Below, in pieces: positions 47,414 through 58,908 of a stretch of DNA of 64,000 nt. The notes below the pieces were generated by a model that worked only from the letters and a program-made list of their open reading frames with translations, had not been told where the DNA came from and made no database searches. A program made the position numbers and the translations under genes. The DNA comes from Podocnemis expansa. Taxonomy: Eukaryota > Chordata > Testudines > Podocnemididae. Each line of letters opens with the position of its first letter. The stretch's first letter is position 1. Where the stretch lies: NCBI GenBank assembly GCA_007922195.1, contig ML682024.1:8669892-8733891 (forward strand), given 5' to 3'.

Positions 47414-47785
47414 CTACCATTGCATACAACTAGCAGCCAAAAGTGGAATGCCTGTGTGTGGCCCCAAAATTGATGTCAGGGGTCGATGGTCAGTGAGGAA
47501 TGCAAACTTCTTTCCAGACAGGTCCTGGTGAAATTTCTGGACAGCACAAACAATTCCCAGTGCCTTACGCTTGATTTGGGCATAATTAGTTTCTGACTTG
47601 CTGAAAGTGCATGAAGCAAAAGTGACGGGCCTTTCTTCTCCTAAAAGCATAACCTGGAACAACAGAGGCCCAACTCCATAATGAGAGGCATCACATTCTA
47701 GCTGTAGGGGTAAGGATGGATTGAAGTGCACCAGGGCCCTTGAACTAATCAATGTGGGTGTGTCTACATTGGAGAGCATTTTCAA
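47414..47785 (-). pseudogene. RNase H of the older gypsy element
   Basis: ECDASHYGVGPLLF, PVTFASCTFSKSETNYAQI and LTDHRPLTSILGP are RNase H marks of gypsy elements. The first 10 or so codons come from the MITE. Confidence 0.75.
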
Positions 47786-48400
47786 AAAAACTTTTTTTCA
47801 AAAATGCTATTTCGAGAGAATGGTCCAGGGACTGCTCCTTGTCCTGAAATACTGCGGCTTTTTTTTTATTCCCAAAAGTGAAAGTCTACACCAGACTTTC
47901 TTTTTCAAAAAAGAACAAGGTAATAGAAAAGGTAGGCACGTTTTTTGAAAAAAAAAAAAAAAAAAGCCTTGGCCATGTCCAGTGACGGTTTGTTTTAAAA
48001 AAAAAACTCTCTCTCAAAAAAAGCTTTTTATTTTGAAAAAACTGTTGGGTTTAGCTTTTTTGGCAATGCTAAAACCTCATTACATTTCCTAAAAAAGCCT
48101 TTTTCAAGATAGCTTTTTCGAAAAAGCTATTGCTGGATGCGGCAAAGGCTTTTTTTCCCCAAAAAGCCTGCCTATCTTTTCCATCGCCTTGCCTTTTTTT
48201 GAAAAAGAGAGTCCGTTGTAGACTTTCACTTGGGGGGGGGGGCGACGTGGTATTTCAGGACAAGGAGCAGTCCCCGGACTATTCTCCTGAAATAGCATTT
48301 TTGAAAAAAAGTTATTTTGAGATAATTATTTCGAATATATTTTGAAACAATTTTTTCAAAAAAAGCTTTTTCAGAAATGCTCTCCAAAGTAGATATAGCC
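47756..48400. mobile_element. MITE inserted into the older gypsy element
   Basis: Ends GGGTGTGTCTACATTGGAGA and TCTCCAAAGTAGATATAGCC are inverted. TGT flanks both sides. The interior is A/T-run rich (TTTTTCAAAAA). Confidence 0.85.
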
Positions 48401-48501
48401 TGTAAGTTCAAATTTGTTGAATGCAACATCACAGGCTTCCATCCAGTTCCATCCCTGCTTGACCCAAGGACCTTATGCGGGGGTTTCAGGAGCATTGCCA
48501 A

Positions 48502-49404
48502 CTATTTAATAAAATTGCCATAATAGTTTGGTAACCCTAAAAAAGTGTGAAGCTGGCTTATGTTCTGAGGGGGTGGAATGTCCACAATAGTCTTTACCTT
48601 GGCCAGAGACTTATGGAGGCCAGCAGCATCCATTATATGTCCTGAATATTCAACAGGGGTCTGGAAAAATTCACATTTGTTTTGGTGACTGCGTAGGCCA
48701 TACTCTTTCAGTGTTTGTAGAGTAGCCCCCAAGTTTGTAAAGTGCTCTTCATTAGTCTTGCCAGTGATCAGGGTGTCATCAAGATAGCACTGTACTCCTG
48801 ATAAATCACTCAGTATCTGGTCCTTGGCCCTCTGGAACAAAGCCACAGTCAAAGTAATTCCAAAAGGCAAGTGGCAGTATCTGTACAGCATCTTGTGTGT
48901 TACAATAGTCAACAACTCTTGAGATTCTTCTTCAACATGCATTTGTAAGTATGCTTGACTGAACCCAATCTTGCTGAATTTTTGTCCCCTAGCCAAACCC
49001 ATGAAGATGTCCTCAATGTAGAGAAGAGGGTATTGCTCTGCATCTAACACTGGATCAACAGTGACCTTGAATTCTTCACAGATCTGAATGGAGCCATCTT
49101 TCTTTATTATTGCAACAACTGGTGTCACCCATTGGCTGTTTGTAACCAGCACTAAGATTCCATCCATAACTAGGCACTCCAAGTCTGCTTCAACCTTAGA
49201 TCTGATTCCAAATGGCACCATGCTGGCCTTCAAACATTTTGTTTGGCAATCAGGCTTAATATTTAACTTCACAGTGATTTGTTTCATGCTGCCTAAGTCC
49301 TCTCCAAAAACAGAAGCATGTTTTGCTCGTATCATTTCTGGACCTGATTCTTCCTTAGCCATTTGATGAACTTCTGCCAAACTGAGTTGGATCTTCTTAA
49401 CCAA
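48502..49404 (-). pseudogene. Reverse transcriptase of the older gypsy element
   Basis: An open frame of 300 codons with the order expected of Ty3/gypsy: GIRSKVEADLECL, QWVTPVVAIIKKDG, YPLLYIEDIF, FSKIGFSQAYLQ (normally D in KLDLS), HLPFGI, and the catalytic YLDD at CYLDDTLITG. It ends LPNYYGNFIK. The aspartate of the first motif is lost, so it should be inactive. Confidence 0.8.
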
Positions 49405-49585
49405 GATCTTCTCATTAAGGCTGAGTAATTACTTCTCACCACAAACAGCGGCAGCCTTGCAGTCTGTCCATTAAGTTCTACTTTCATAGCAATAGGACCC
49501 AACATGGGGACAGCCTCTCCCATGTAGCTCTTCAGAACAACTAGTGTCAGATGCTTTAAGTCCTTCTCATAAACAGTGTCTGAAA

Positions 49586-49894
49586 CTAGTGGACTGCTGC
49601 ACCCATGTCCACTTGCATGCATATGGGTTTACCTTCTAACAAGTGTGTCACCCTGAATTCATGAGGGCCAATGGTTATAGACAAAACTTGGAGTGACACT
49701 TCATCTTCTGAGCTGGTGTTGCCTTGACTGTCCAGTGCCTGGTCTGTTGCGTACAGATTTTCCCTTTTGGCCTGCCAAACTACAGGGTTCTTTTTCCTTG
49801 GTCTGCCTCGACTTTTGTTTGCAGGCACATTCAATGTGCCTTCTCTTGCCACATTGTCAACACACCAGCCCCTTACATCAGCATTCAGATACAC
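49586..49894 (-). pseudogene. gag end and protease start of the older gypsy element
   Basis: Ends with MQVDMGAAVH, the place of the aspartic protease motif D-T/S-G-A, here DMGA. Confidence 0.55.
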
Positions 49895-50092
49895 AATGAC
49901 CCAGTCTTCAACACCAGTACCATTCCTGCTTCCCCAGTGCCTTATGGTTGGTTCTGGGGATACCTTATATGCACTTCAGCACTAGCTCCGATTTGTTGTA
50001 TATCGTGGATGGCCCATTCCATAGCGACTGCAATATCAATAGCTTTCTGCAAGGTGAGCTGACCTTTGGTTAGCATATGTTTCCATGTTGGT

Positions 50093-50484
50093 TCACAGCA
50101 TAGGCAGCCTCTTACACAGCATTTCATCTAATGTGTTCTTGAAATCACAGTGTTTCGACAGTTTCTTTAGAGCTGCTACAAATTCACCTTCACCTTGATT
50201 CTTGTAGTGGAATCGATATCTCTCTGCTATTACCAGTGGTTTTGGGCAAAGATGTGTTCCCAGAATTCCCACTAGAAGATCATTATAAGATCTTGTTTCA
50301 GGCTTCTCAGGATAAAGCAAATCACATAGTAAACTATAAGTCTTAGTTCCTATAACCATTAGGAAGACAGGCATCTTCTTTTCATTACTTATATCATTCA
50401 CTATCACAAAGTTCAGAAAACATAATATATAAATGTGTCCAAGAATGCATCATAGCTCTCAGGAGGACCAATGAGTGAAGCCAT
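50093..50484 (-). pseudogene. gag of the older gypsy element
   Basis: Starts MASLIGPPESYDAF (ATG at 50484). After stops it continues with CPKPLVIAERYRFHYKNQGE and AALKKLSKHCDF, a Ty3/gypsy gag-type region. Structural protein of the particle in intact relatives. Confidence 0.65.
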
Positions 50485-50489
50485 ATGCC

Positions 50490-51830
50490 TGTACCCTCTT
50501 GTGGTTGTTATCTCCCCTTTGCTGCCTTCACCCAGCAAGCTATCAAATGTAAGCTTGTAGCTCCCAGCCAGCACCCTTCAAGCAAACGGCTCAGATTTCC
50601 AGCTATGTAAACAGTAAGAAATAAAATTTGTTCTTACATGAACTCAGGGTCTTCTATGTTGTCAGGATAGTCATCTCAGAATCCCCATCATCTTGCAAGG
50701 TATTGTGTAGAATCTATATTTATGGGATTATGGAATAAACATTTATTGGAGCTCTTTTCTGTAGCTTTATTAACCAAGGCCAGAACCAGACTAACAAACA
50801 GGTAAGATAACTCCCCACATCTATTACTATGACAACCCCAATCATACTAATGTAACCTGAAAGACCACAGACATTGTTTGAATGAAAATAACTTGTTTGA
50901 TTTGATAAAATAGATTAACAAACTACTTTGTGAATCACCCTTTTCTGCATGCTTATATACAGCTAACATACTGTAGTTTCCATTTCATGAATCTGATGAA
51001 GTGGGATTATACCCAAGAAAGCTCATGCGATCAGTACATTTGTTCAACTTCAAAAGCACAGCAGAACTCCTTTGTTTTGCTGAATACAGAGCGGAATAGT
51101 GGGCTTAGAAATAGAGTTAATCACAATCAAATAAAAGTTAACTCCCTGTCTGAATGATCTTTTGGTTTATATTACTCTGACTTGGAATCACATAAAATCT
51201 TATTGCAGATAATACAAATATTTTTTGTTTTATCTAAAGCAGTGTATATGTTTTGAGTGTGTGCGGAGACCTCATTCAGAGTGACAGAGCTAGTGCACAG
51301 AAGTTTCTTCGACAAAATGATGGACAAGTGTAAATGAACTTGCAGGGGGCAGTGGGCAGCACTAAATCCTGAAAGACAGTAGTTCCCAAGGTTGCATCTG
51401 GGATTGGGGGTGTTTGCCTGGAGTTTATCCCGTGAGTGCCTGGTAAGAGGGCTCTTCCACTGAGTGAGGGGCCATGTACATGCAGGAGGCTGAGCATGAG
51501 TTGACCCAGGAGTGGGGGTTCACACAGCAAACTGGGGTAAATCATAGCCCAGGAGTGGAGAATTGGGGTGACACAGCTGCACACCAGTTCAAACTGCAGG
51601 AGGGGAACGTCACACTGTGGAGAACTCAGGGTCATTCATCTGCTGTGTTGTCCAAGATGGCAGGTACAGAGTCAGGCCCCTTCTCCAGTGGGGACAGTGG
51701 TGTGGATACCACTGGGATTACCTCCGATGTGGCCTGCTCTGCTGCAGGTTCACCCTGTACTGGCCACCTGCATCAGTGGGTGGTCAGAGAACCCTCAAGG
51801 GGACAAAATGGGGGTGGATGCACAGCACAT
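50490..51830. other. Mostly unassigned; Penelope-like end inside
   Basis: 50990-51080 is a degraded Penelope-like end (GATGAAGTGGGATTATACCC, AAGCTCATGCGATC). A transcript-like frame near 51474-51884 has no recognised domain. The stretch from 51290 was joined to 56915 onward before the gypsy insertion. Confidence 0.35.
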
Positions 51831-51836
51831 CCCAGG

Positions 51837-52039
51837 TGTAATGATCTTGAGGGTTCATTAAAGGCGATACTACTGAATGAGTAAGGAATAGAACTTTAAT
51901 CATACAGACAGGTATCCAAGTGTGTACCTGGGACCAGCCATGTTAGATCTTCTCTGGGGCACGTCTCCCAATTTACACAACACTGGCCCATGCTAGGGAT
52001 GTCTCTAAATTCACAACCTTCTACAAGCATATCACTACA
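51837..52039 (-). repeat. 3' LTR of the gypsy element
   Basis: 203 bases, TGTAATG to CACTACA on the plus strand. Confidence 0.93.
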
Positions 52040-52284
52040 TCTTCCCTGCTAAGGAAAAGAAGTAAACAGTTAGGTACATATAAAAGCTAGCTAATAATAC
52101 ATGCACTAACATCTAACAACACATAACAGCTATCTTAAAAAAAAAAAAGAAAAAAAAGAAGAAACATGCAGAACAGTCCATAAACCCAGGATCTGAAATA
52201 CCTAGAGAGGAGAGGTTACTAGCACATCACTCTCAAGTGAATCTTTTCCACACACTTCCCTTACATATCCTAGCAAGTCTCTAT

Positions 52285-52700
52285 GGCTGTGTTCACACAG
52301 CACTCTTATTTCGAAACAACAGAGGTTGTTTCGAAATAAGAAATGCCATGGCCACACGACGCACGGCCATTTCGAAAGAAGCAAACCGCTTGTTTCGAAA
52401 TGGCCGTGCTGCTTTTGAAATAAGCTAAACCTCGTTGGCTGTCGAAACAGGGTTGTTTCGAAACCAGAGGTTTCGAAACAGCCCTGTTCGGACATGTTGT
52501 TTCAGAACAAAGCGTTCCGAAACAACATGTCACCCTCCTCCCAGGGTGCTAAGCACACTGTGGACCTGCTATTTCGATGCCTTATTTCGAGGACAAAGTT
52601 TTTTGTCCTCGAAATAAGTTTCGAAATAAAGAGTTATTTCGAAACAGCTTGTTTCGAAACCTCTTATTTCAAAACAAGCGCTCCCCGTGTGAACATAGCC
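52285..52700. mobile_element. PIF/Harbinger-like MITE inside the gypsy element
   Basis: GGCTGTGTTCACACAG and GTGTGAACATAGCC ends, with TTTCGAAACAA-type palindromes within. It is younger than the gypsy insertion. Confidence 0.75.
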
Positions 52701-53195
52701 ATGAGTCTTTCTGGATGTTTGATGACTCGATTAGATCTTTTCATTCAGGTCTGAGTTCTCTTGTTCCCTAATGGTTTCATTATCATGTGTTGAAGATATC
52801 GGATCAGTCAGGGGAGGCATGCCAGAATCTACCTCAACTTGCACAGTGTTGGAACTTTCTGGAATATGCTGTAGATCCCATTGAAATGTGTCCCCTTGAT
52901 CCATGTGGACCACGTAAGACTGTGGATGCAGCTGTTTTTTCAATAGTACCTCTTTGTCCCCAGATATTAGAGGAGTGATTCCTCAGGCACACTCTATCAC
53001 CTGGGTTAACAGATGGAAGATCACAAGCCCTTCTATCAAAATAATATTTCTGCTTCCATTTCTGGTATCTTTCATCTTCCGAATGTTAGCATTGTTCTGA
53101 GATTGCACCGATTTATCAGTAATAGGTAACTTAGACCTGATCCTTCTTTCCATTAACAGCTGAGATGGAGAAAAGCCATTCTCCAGAGGTGTACG

Positions 53196-53552
53196 TCAGT
53201 AGACTGACAATGCTGTATACAGATCACCTACACTTTCAAAAGTCTTTTTCATCAGGTTCTTTACTGTCTTTATAGAGCTTTCCACTAGTCTGTTTGATTG
53301 GGGATGATTTGGACTGGAGGTTTCATGATGAAAATCCCAATCTGAGGCAAACTGCTTGAATTCTGCACTTGAAAATTGTGGCCCATTGTCGCTGAAGACC
53401 TCATCAGGAATTCCATGTCTGGAGAAAATTCCGTTCATGCCAGTGATCACTGAATTATTATTAGTACTGTTCAGTGTGCAAATTTCTGGATATAAAGAGC
53501 AATAATCAGTGACTATTAAGTAATCCTTGGAACACCAGGTAAATAAATCCAC
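53196..53552 (-). pseudogene. Integrase of the gypsy element
   Basis: DYLIVTDYCSLYPEI, FSDNGPQFSSAEF and RLVESSIKTVKNLM give the D, D and E of the core; relatives insert the DNA copy. The frame breaks before and after. Confidence 0.8.
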
Positions 53553-53762
53553 ATCTGTCTTCTCATAAGGTCTCTGTGGAAGAGGATGGGGGTCTCAGTG
53601 TCTCTGCCTGCTGGCATGGCCTGTATTTCAAGCATGAAAAGCAGTTTTTACCACATTGGTAATGTCATGATTAATCCATGGCCAATACATGACCTCTCGT
53701 GCTCATTCTTTGCACTTCTCAATTCCTAAGTGACCTTCATGAATCTTCCGTAACATTTCTTT

Positions 53763-54462
53763 TCAGAGGCTCCATGGAATTAAAACTTTACCACCTTTGA
53801 AAATCACCCCATCTACCATAGTCAGTTCATGTCTGCAGTTCCAATAGTGTCTCATACTCAGAGAGCAACTGCTTATTATTTCAGGCCATCCTTTAATTAT
53901 CACTTCTTTGAGGCATCCCAATGATTCATCTTTCTCAATCTCTTCTCTTATGCGTTGCAGTCTTCTGTTAGTTATGGGATTTCCGCTCACAATCATAGCT
54001 ACATAGGCTTGCACTTCTGTTTCCAGTGTCTTCTCAGGTACTATGGGTGCTACTGCTCTGGAAAGTGCATCTGCTGTGAACATAAATTTGCTCAGTTTGT
54101 AGGTCACCAATAAATTGTATTTCTGCAATTAGATCATCATTCTTTGAATCCTTAAAGTACAGTCATTTAGTAGTTTGTTAAATAATGCAATCAAGGGCTT
54201 GTGATCTGTTTCAACTTCCACTCTGTCCATAAATATACTGATTGAATCTCTCACAAGCAAACAAGATTCCTAAAAGCTCCTTCTCAATCTGTGCATATCT
54301 AGTCTCTGCATCAGTCAGTGATTTGGATGCGTATGCCACAGGTTGCCAGCAATCTTCATGTTTTTGTAAAATCATGGCACCCAACCCAGACTGTGATGCT
54401 TCCACTGAAAATTTAACGGGCTTCTCTGGAGCAAAAAATTTCAAAACTGGTTCCTGTATCAC
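53763..54462 (-). pseudogene. RNase H and linker of the gypsy element
   Basis: VEASQSGLGAMI, PVAYASKSLTDAETRYAQI and FACERFNQYIYG mark the RNase H (54211-54462; the first D is E here). After a break, TADALSRAVAP (53763-54128) is the usual connection towards integrase. Confidence 0.75.
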
Positions 54463-54470
54463 ATCTTGTT

Positions 54471-55805
54471 TTAAACTTCTCTAGATTCCTCCTGTGCAGC
54501 ATCCCAGCACCATTCATTTTTGTTCTGTAGGAGTTGTCTCAAAGGTGTCATCTTGGCAGAAAGATTGGGTATGAATTTTCCAAGATAGTTAACCATTCCC
54601 AGGAACTGCTGGACATCTTTCTTTGACTGGGGATGTGGCATCATTTCAATGGCTGAAATCTTCCTCTTATCTGGTTTTACACCTTCATGGGAAACAATGG
54701 CCCCTATAAAAGTCAGGTCTCTAACTCCTAACACACATTTGTCCTCATTTAGTTTGAGGTTTGTGGCTCTAGTTGCATCCAAAACTTGCTGAAGTTGACG
54801 ATCATGCTCCTCTTTTGTAGAGCCCCAGATGATGATGTCATCCATGGAGGTGTCCACACCACTAATATGTTCATAGATCATGTGTACAGTTTTGTGATAA
54901 ACCTCTGGTGCTGAAGCTATACTGAAGGGTAAGCGTAAAAATCTGTATCTTCCAAAAGGAGTATTAAATGCGCATAATTTCAAGCTTTCCTCTGTTAATT
55001 GTAGCTGCCAAAATCCAGAGGATGCATCCAATTTATTGAAATATTGAGCATTTGCAAACTGAGCCATAATCTCTTCTCTAGTTGGTAGTTTGAAATGTTC
55101 TCTTTGTATAGCTCTGTTGAGGTCTCTGGGATCTAAGCATATGCATAGCTGGCCATTACTTTTTTGCACTATGACTAGGGAGCTCACCCATTCCATTGGC
55201 TCCTCTATTTTTTGTATTACTTGCATTGCTTCCATCCTTTCAAGCTCCGCCTTGAGTTTATCATGGAGTGCAAATGGCACCTTTCTACATGGATGATTAA
55301 CTGGAGGGGTCTGCTTGTTTATGTGGATTGTACGTTCACTTTGCAAGCAACCCAATCCCCGAAACAGGTCCTGATATTCTTCCAGGAGTGCCTCATAGCC
55401 AGATACAGCCCTATCTTGTAGTGAGAGAACCCTTTTTACTAGATTCAGTTTCTCACAGGCGGCTAGACCCAAAATTGGTGTCACCTCCTGTGGCACTACA
55501 ATGAAAGGCAGCCTATACATGGCGATCTTATGGTTAACACTAGCGAAGCAACATCCCTGCACAGGTATATTTGTTCTGGAATACCCAGTTACTTTTATGT
55601 TTGTTGGTCCCAGCTTGGGTCTTATTCTCAGTCTCTCATAATCCCATTCAGACAAAATGTTAACCTGAGCTCTTGTGTCTAGTTTCAGTGGAATGATTGT
55701 TCCATTCACTGACGTAAGCAGTATCCAGTCCCTCTCACTAGGTTTGCTTGATCCCAGTACATCTACAAAATGCTCCTCAGGCTCACTGTCAGTAACTAAA
55801 TGCAC
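54471..55805 (-). pseudogene. Protease and reverse transcriptase of the gypsy element
   Basis: 444 codons open. Protease part: LDTRAQVNIL (normally DTGA). Reverse transcriptase part: WVSSLVIVQKSNGQLCICLD, KLDASSGFWQL, RLPFSIASAPE, and SMDD where YxDD is expected; then GVKPDKRKISAIEMM and FLGMVNYLGKF. The changed active sites say it is no longer active. Confidence 0.85.
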
Positions 55806-56585
55806 TTGATTTTTGCATTTTTTGGATCTGCAGCAGTTTGCAAAATAATTAAGTTTCCCACAGTTATGACAGAGTTTCCCATAGGCAAAACACTGTTTGG
55901 GTCCACGCCATGATCAACACTTGCCACAAGACTGTCTGGACTCAGTCTTCCTGATAGCAGGGGTTGGTTCCACATTGTGATTTGAAAAACTCTGGCTATA
56001 TGGTGTTTGTCTAAGTGCATGCACTGTCCCTTCTGGTGAATTCAGCTCTTTTACTTGTGTTTTTACCATTTCAGTGGCCCTACACATTTGAAGGGTTTCA
56101 TTCAAAGAGATCTCTCCCTCTCTGAGCAGTCTTTCTCTTAACACATTGTAATGCCACAAATGAGTCTGTCTTTTGACCAGAGACTCTGCCAAGCCACCCA
56201 AGTTACAGCCTTTACTAAGTTTCCTTAATTCTGTAACATATTGGTCTATGGTGTTATCCAGTTTTTGCATGCATGTAAAAAATGTATGCCTCTCAAAAGT
56301 CACATTCATTTTTGGCAAGCAATATTCCTCAAACTTAGGCAGTATAGTGTTTAAATTCATGCTTTCATCATCTTGAAACTCAAAGTTATTATATACATCC
56401 AGTGCCTCCTCCGCAACAACATGCAAAAATATAGATGATTTCTGGTTTTCATCTTTGTTCTGCACTCCAATGGCAGACAAATACAACAGAAATCGCTGCT
56501 TAACCTTTAGCCAGTTTTCTGCAACATTACCAGACATTTGGAGAGGTGAAGGAGCCTGTAAAACATCCATTGTTAGAGCTGACAC
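55800..56585 (-). pseudogene. gag of the gypsy element
   Basis: ATG at 56585, PSPLQMSGNVAENWLKVKQR onward, a capsid-like helical region, then a zinc knuckle (CHNCGKLNYFANC) after an in-frame stop near 55914. Confidence 0.75.
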
Positions 56586-56710
56586 TTACTTGCTGTAGTC
56601 TTTCTTTGTTTTCAGAGATCCCTCATGTTTTTCTGTTTTCAGGTGCAAATGCAGGAATTTTCCTCCAAGTCTTTTTAGTTCCCAAACTCATTCACCATCT
56701 TCTGACACCA

Positions 56711-56914
56711 TGTAATGATCTTGAGGGTTCATTAAAGACCATACTACTGAATGAGTAAGGAATAGAACTTTAATCATACAGACAGGTATCCAAGTGTTTA
56801 CCTGGGAGCAGCCATGTTAGATCTTCTCTGGGGCACATCTCCCAATTTACACAACACTCGCCCATTCTAGGGAGTGTCTCTAAATTCACAACCTTCTACA
56901 AGCATATCACTACA
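56711..56914 (-). repeat. 5' LTR of the gypsy element
   Basis: 204 bases. On the minus strand it includes ATTAAA, and it is followed by the probable primer site. Confidence 0.93.
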
Positions 56915-57122
56915 CCAGGATGGGAATTCCCAGTGCCAGAGCAAGGCAAGAGGCAGAGCAGCCTGGGTGGTGTGAAATCTTATCCTGTCCCCACCTGGGA
57001 GCAGAATGGGTCAGGTCCAACAATAGCTGGGGCATGTTTCCTGCACTGCGGCCCCTCATTGCAGCCTGGGAGGTATTAACCATCGCTGGTCTCTCCTTAC
57101 AAGTCCCTGCCTTGGATGCCCG

Positions 57123-57189
57123 ATGGTGATGTGGTGTCAGCTCTGTGCAGCCTTGTGGATCCTCCTCCTGTCACCATGTTCTCTCTCTG
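57123..57189 (+). CDS. Candidate orphan signal-peptide exon
   Basis: Two in-frame ATGs (57123 and 57129) open a hydrophobic leader, MWCQLCAALWILLLSPCSLS, which runs to GTAAAAG at 57190 and ends in phase 1 like the leader exons of Ig receptors. It differs from the MILSLC leaders of genes A to C, so it may start another receptor gene. I found no following exon: a Penelope-like palindrome begins about 25 bases on, and the gypsy element 51837-56914 lies just upstream. It may be real, dead, or chance. Confidence 0.35.
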
Positions 57190-57214
57190 GTAAAAGAGTT
57201 TGATTTACTTATTT

Positions 57215-57412
57215 AGAAAAAGAAAACAAGGAGTTGTGTGGCACTTTAAGACTAACAGATTTATTTTTTGCATGAGCTTTCGTGGGAGAAGATCCCACTT
57301 CCTCAGATCTTCTCCCACAAAAGCTCATGCAAAAAAAAATCTGTTAGTCTTAAAGTGCCACGCAACGCCTTGTTGTTTTTTTACTGGACTAGACTAACAC
57401 GGCTATCCCTTT
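57215..57412. mobile_element. Head-to-head Penelope-like ends (palindrome)
   Basis: The arms face each other around 57302: GGCACTTTAAGACTAACAGA on the left, TCTGTTAGTCTTAAAGTGCC on the right. The right end closes GACTAACACGGCTATCCC. Confidence 0.8.
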
Positions 57413-58225
57413 GGAAATTGATTTACTTATTTGTCTCCCTGTCCCCCAGTATGCTGCCCCCTACAGGGCTGTGATGGGGGCTCTGAACCCAGTGACTGTT
57501 CTTCCCCAGGACTCCCTCAGTCCTGCAAAGCAAAAATGGACAGGCCCAGAAAGGCTGTGGGGATGAGATGATATTAAGGCGACTGGGGCATGTCATAACT
57601 CTGGATGGCAGGATTGTCAGATTTTGTAGCAAGTCACCTAGCTCTTGCTGCCCATGAGACAGGCTTCCAAAACCCTGCAACTCTGATCTCTTCATGTCCT
57701 ACCACGCGACCCAAAGACATTGCAGTGCTGGACCTGCTTCACTGGGGAACTAGATTCCCATGGCCTGCAACACTGAGATCTTCACATCTGACCGCTGGTG
57801 ACTGGATATGCTGCAACCTGAGAATCAACAATGTGTGGCCCTGAGATGACAGCTGAGAGCTCAGCAATGAACACATGCCAAAGCCACTGTCCTGGATGGT
57901 GACCTCCCAGTACCTGCACAGGGCACAGCTCACATGGGAGGGCAGATGGTTTTGAGGCTGCCTGGCCACTCTGCATGGAGCAGGAGCTACCTTTTCTCAC
58001 TGGCTCTGAGTCCTTCAGTACCTGGTGCTACATTTAGATGCCAGCAATTCAGACAAGAACAAAATGTGATAGATGGAGTCCCCAAGAAACTGAAATGTCT
58101 AATTTTCATTCACTTACAACACAAAGTAAGTGCCTAGCTTACCTAGGAGCTCTAGTGAATCCCACTAGGAGCCCGGCTGCATCAATAGGTAGCTAAATAC
58201 CTTTGTCACACCAGCCCCAGTGTAA
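57413..58225. other. Gene C 5' flank, paralogous to 2.8-3.3 kb
   Basis: 57840-58190 aligns in blocks with 2930-3290. No exon with good splice sites. Confidence 0.45.
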
Positions 58226-58372
58226 AGAGAGGCAGTGTGGCCTAGCAGGCAGAGCAGTAGCCTGATACTCATACATCCTGGCTTCTGTTCCTGCCTCTGC
58301 CTTGCTGGGCAACCTTTGGTCATTTTGCTCCTAAATTCCTGTGCCTCTGTTTCCCTCTTGCATAAATCACTT
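58226..58372 (+). repeat. MIR-like SINE, interrupted by a MITE
   Basis: GGCAGTGTGGCCTAGCAGGC, then the core and CCTCTGTTTCCCTCTTG. The tail continues after 58692. Confidence 0.6.
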
Positions 58373-58373
58373 T

Positions 58374-58692
58374 GGGTATGTCTACACTAGGGACTTAAGG
58401 AGGCTTACGTTGACTTATGCAACTCCCTGGGCACATTTGGAGTTCCTTAAGTAAACTTAAAGACTTGCTTAAGTCGACTTAATAACTCCTGCCCTTAAAG
58501 TCGATTTTAAGGGTTAAGTTGACTTTATTAAGTTGACTTAATTCAATGTGCCCATTAAAACTGACTTAATTATGTTAACATAGTGCAATAGAGCCTTTTA
58601 AGTTGACTTTATAAAGTAAACTTAAGCCAGGGGACCTTTAAGTAGACCTTATTAAATTGACTTACCTGGGCCTGGTAGTGTAGACATACTCC
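58374..58692. mobile_element. Harbinger-like MITE in gene C flank
   Basis: GGGTATGTCTACACTAG and AGTGTAGACATACTCC ends. The interior is TTAAGTTGACTTAA palindromes. Absent from the A copy at the same place, so it came after duplication. Confidence 0.75.
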
Positions 58693-58838
58693 AGAATTTT
58701 ATGGAGGACCTAAGTGGAGTTATTATTAAACCCTCCAGCCAGCCAGGCCAGGCCAGTGTTTAATAGGATGGGCTTGGCTGAGACCTCTGTCACTAAATCG
58801 AGGGAGGTTTTTTAGTGATGTATTTGATATGTGTTTAA

Positions 58839-58908
58839 TTCTCAGGCTTCCCACCCTAAATAGAGACGCTGTGGCCAAGGTGAGTGTGCAAGGGACAGGA
58901 AATGGGGA
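58839..58908 (+). promoter_or_regulatory. Gene C conserved upstream block
   Basis: The third copy, about 0.35 kb before the gene C ATG, nearly identical to the gene B copy (CCTAAATAGAGACGCTGTGG, GGACAGGAAATGGGGA). Confidence 0.4.

Larger units (their letters stand above)
45990..50484 (-). mobile_element. Degraded Ty3/gypsy element (older)
   Basis: Read on the minus strand the order is gag, protease, reverse transcriptase, RNase H, integrase, which fits Ty3/gypsy. Each part is broken by stops or frameshifts. I found no LTR pair. A MITE sits between reverse transcriptase and RNase H. Confidence 0.8.
51837..56914 (-). mobile_element. Ty3/gypsy retrotransposon with both LTRs
   Basis: LTRs 51837-52039 and 56711-56914 both start TGTAATGATC and end CACTACA as written on the plus strand. 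CCAGG flanks the whole element (51832-51836 and 56915-56919), a 5-bp target duplication. I count 7 substitutions and one indel between the LTRs, about 3-4%. On the minus strand TGGTGTCAGAAGATGG right after the 5' LTR is a probable primer site. Coding parts are broken, and a MITE lies near the 3' end. Confidence 0.93.

Noticed and set aside
52202..52771. Frames rich in FRN, FET and SKQ residues
   Set aside because: Translations of TTTCGAAACAA palindromes in a MITE.
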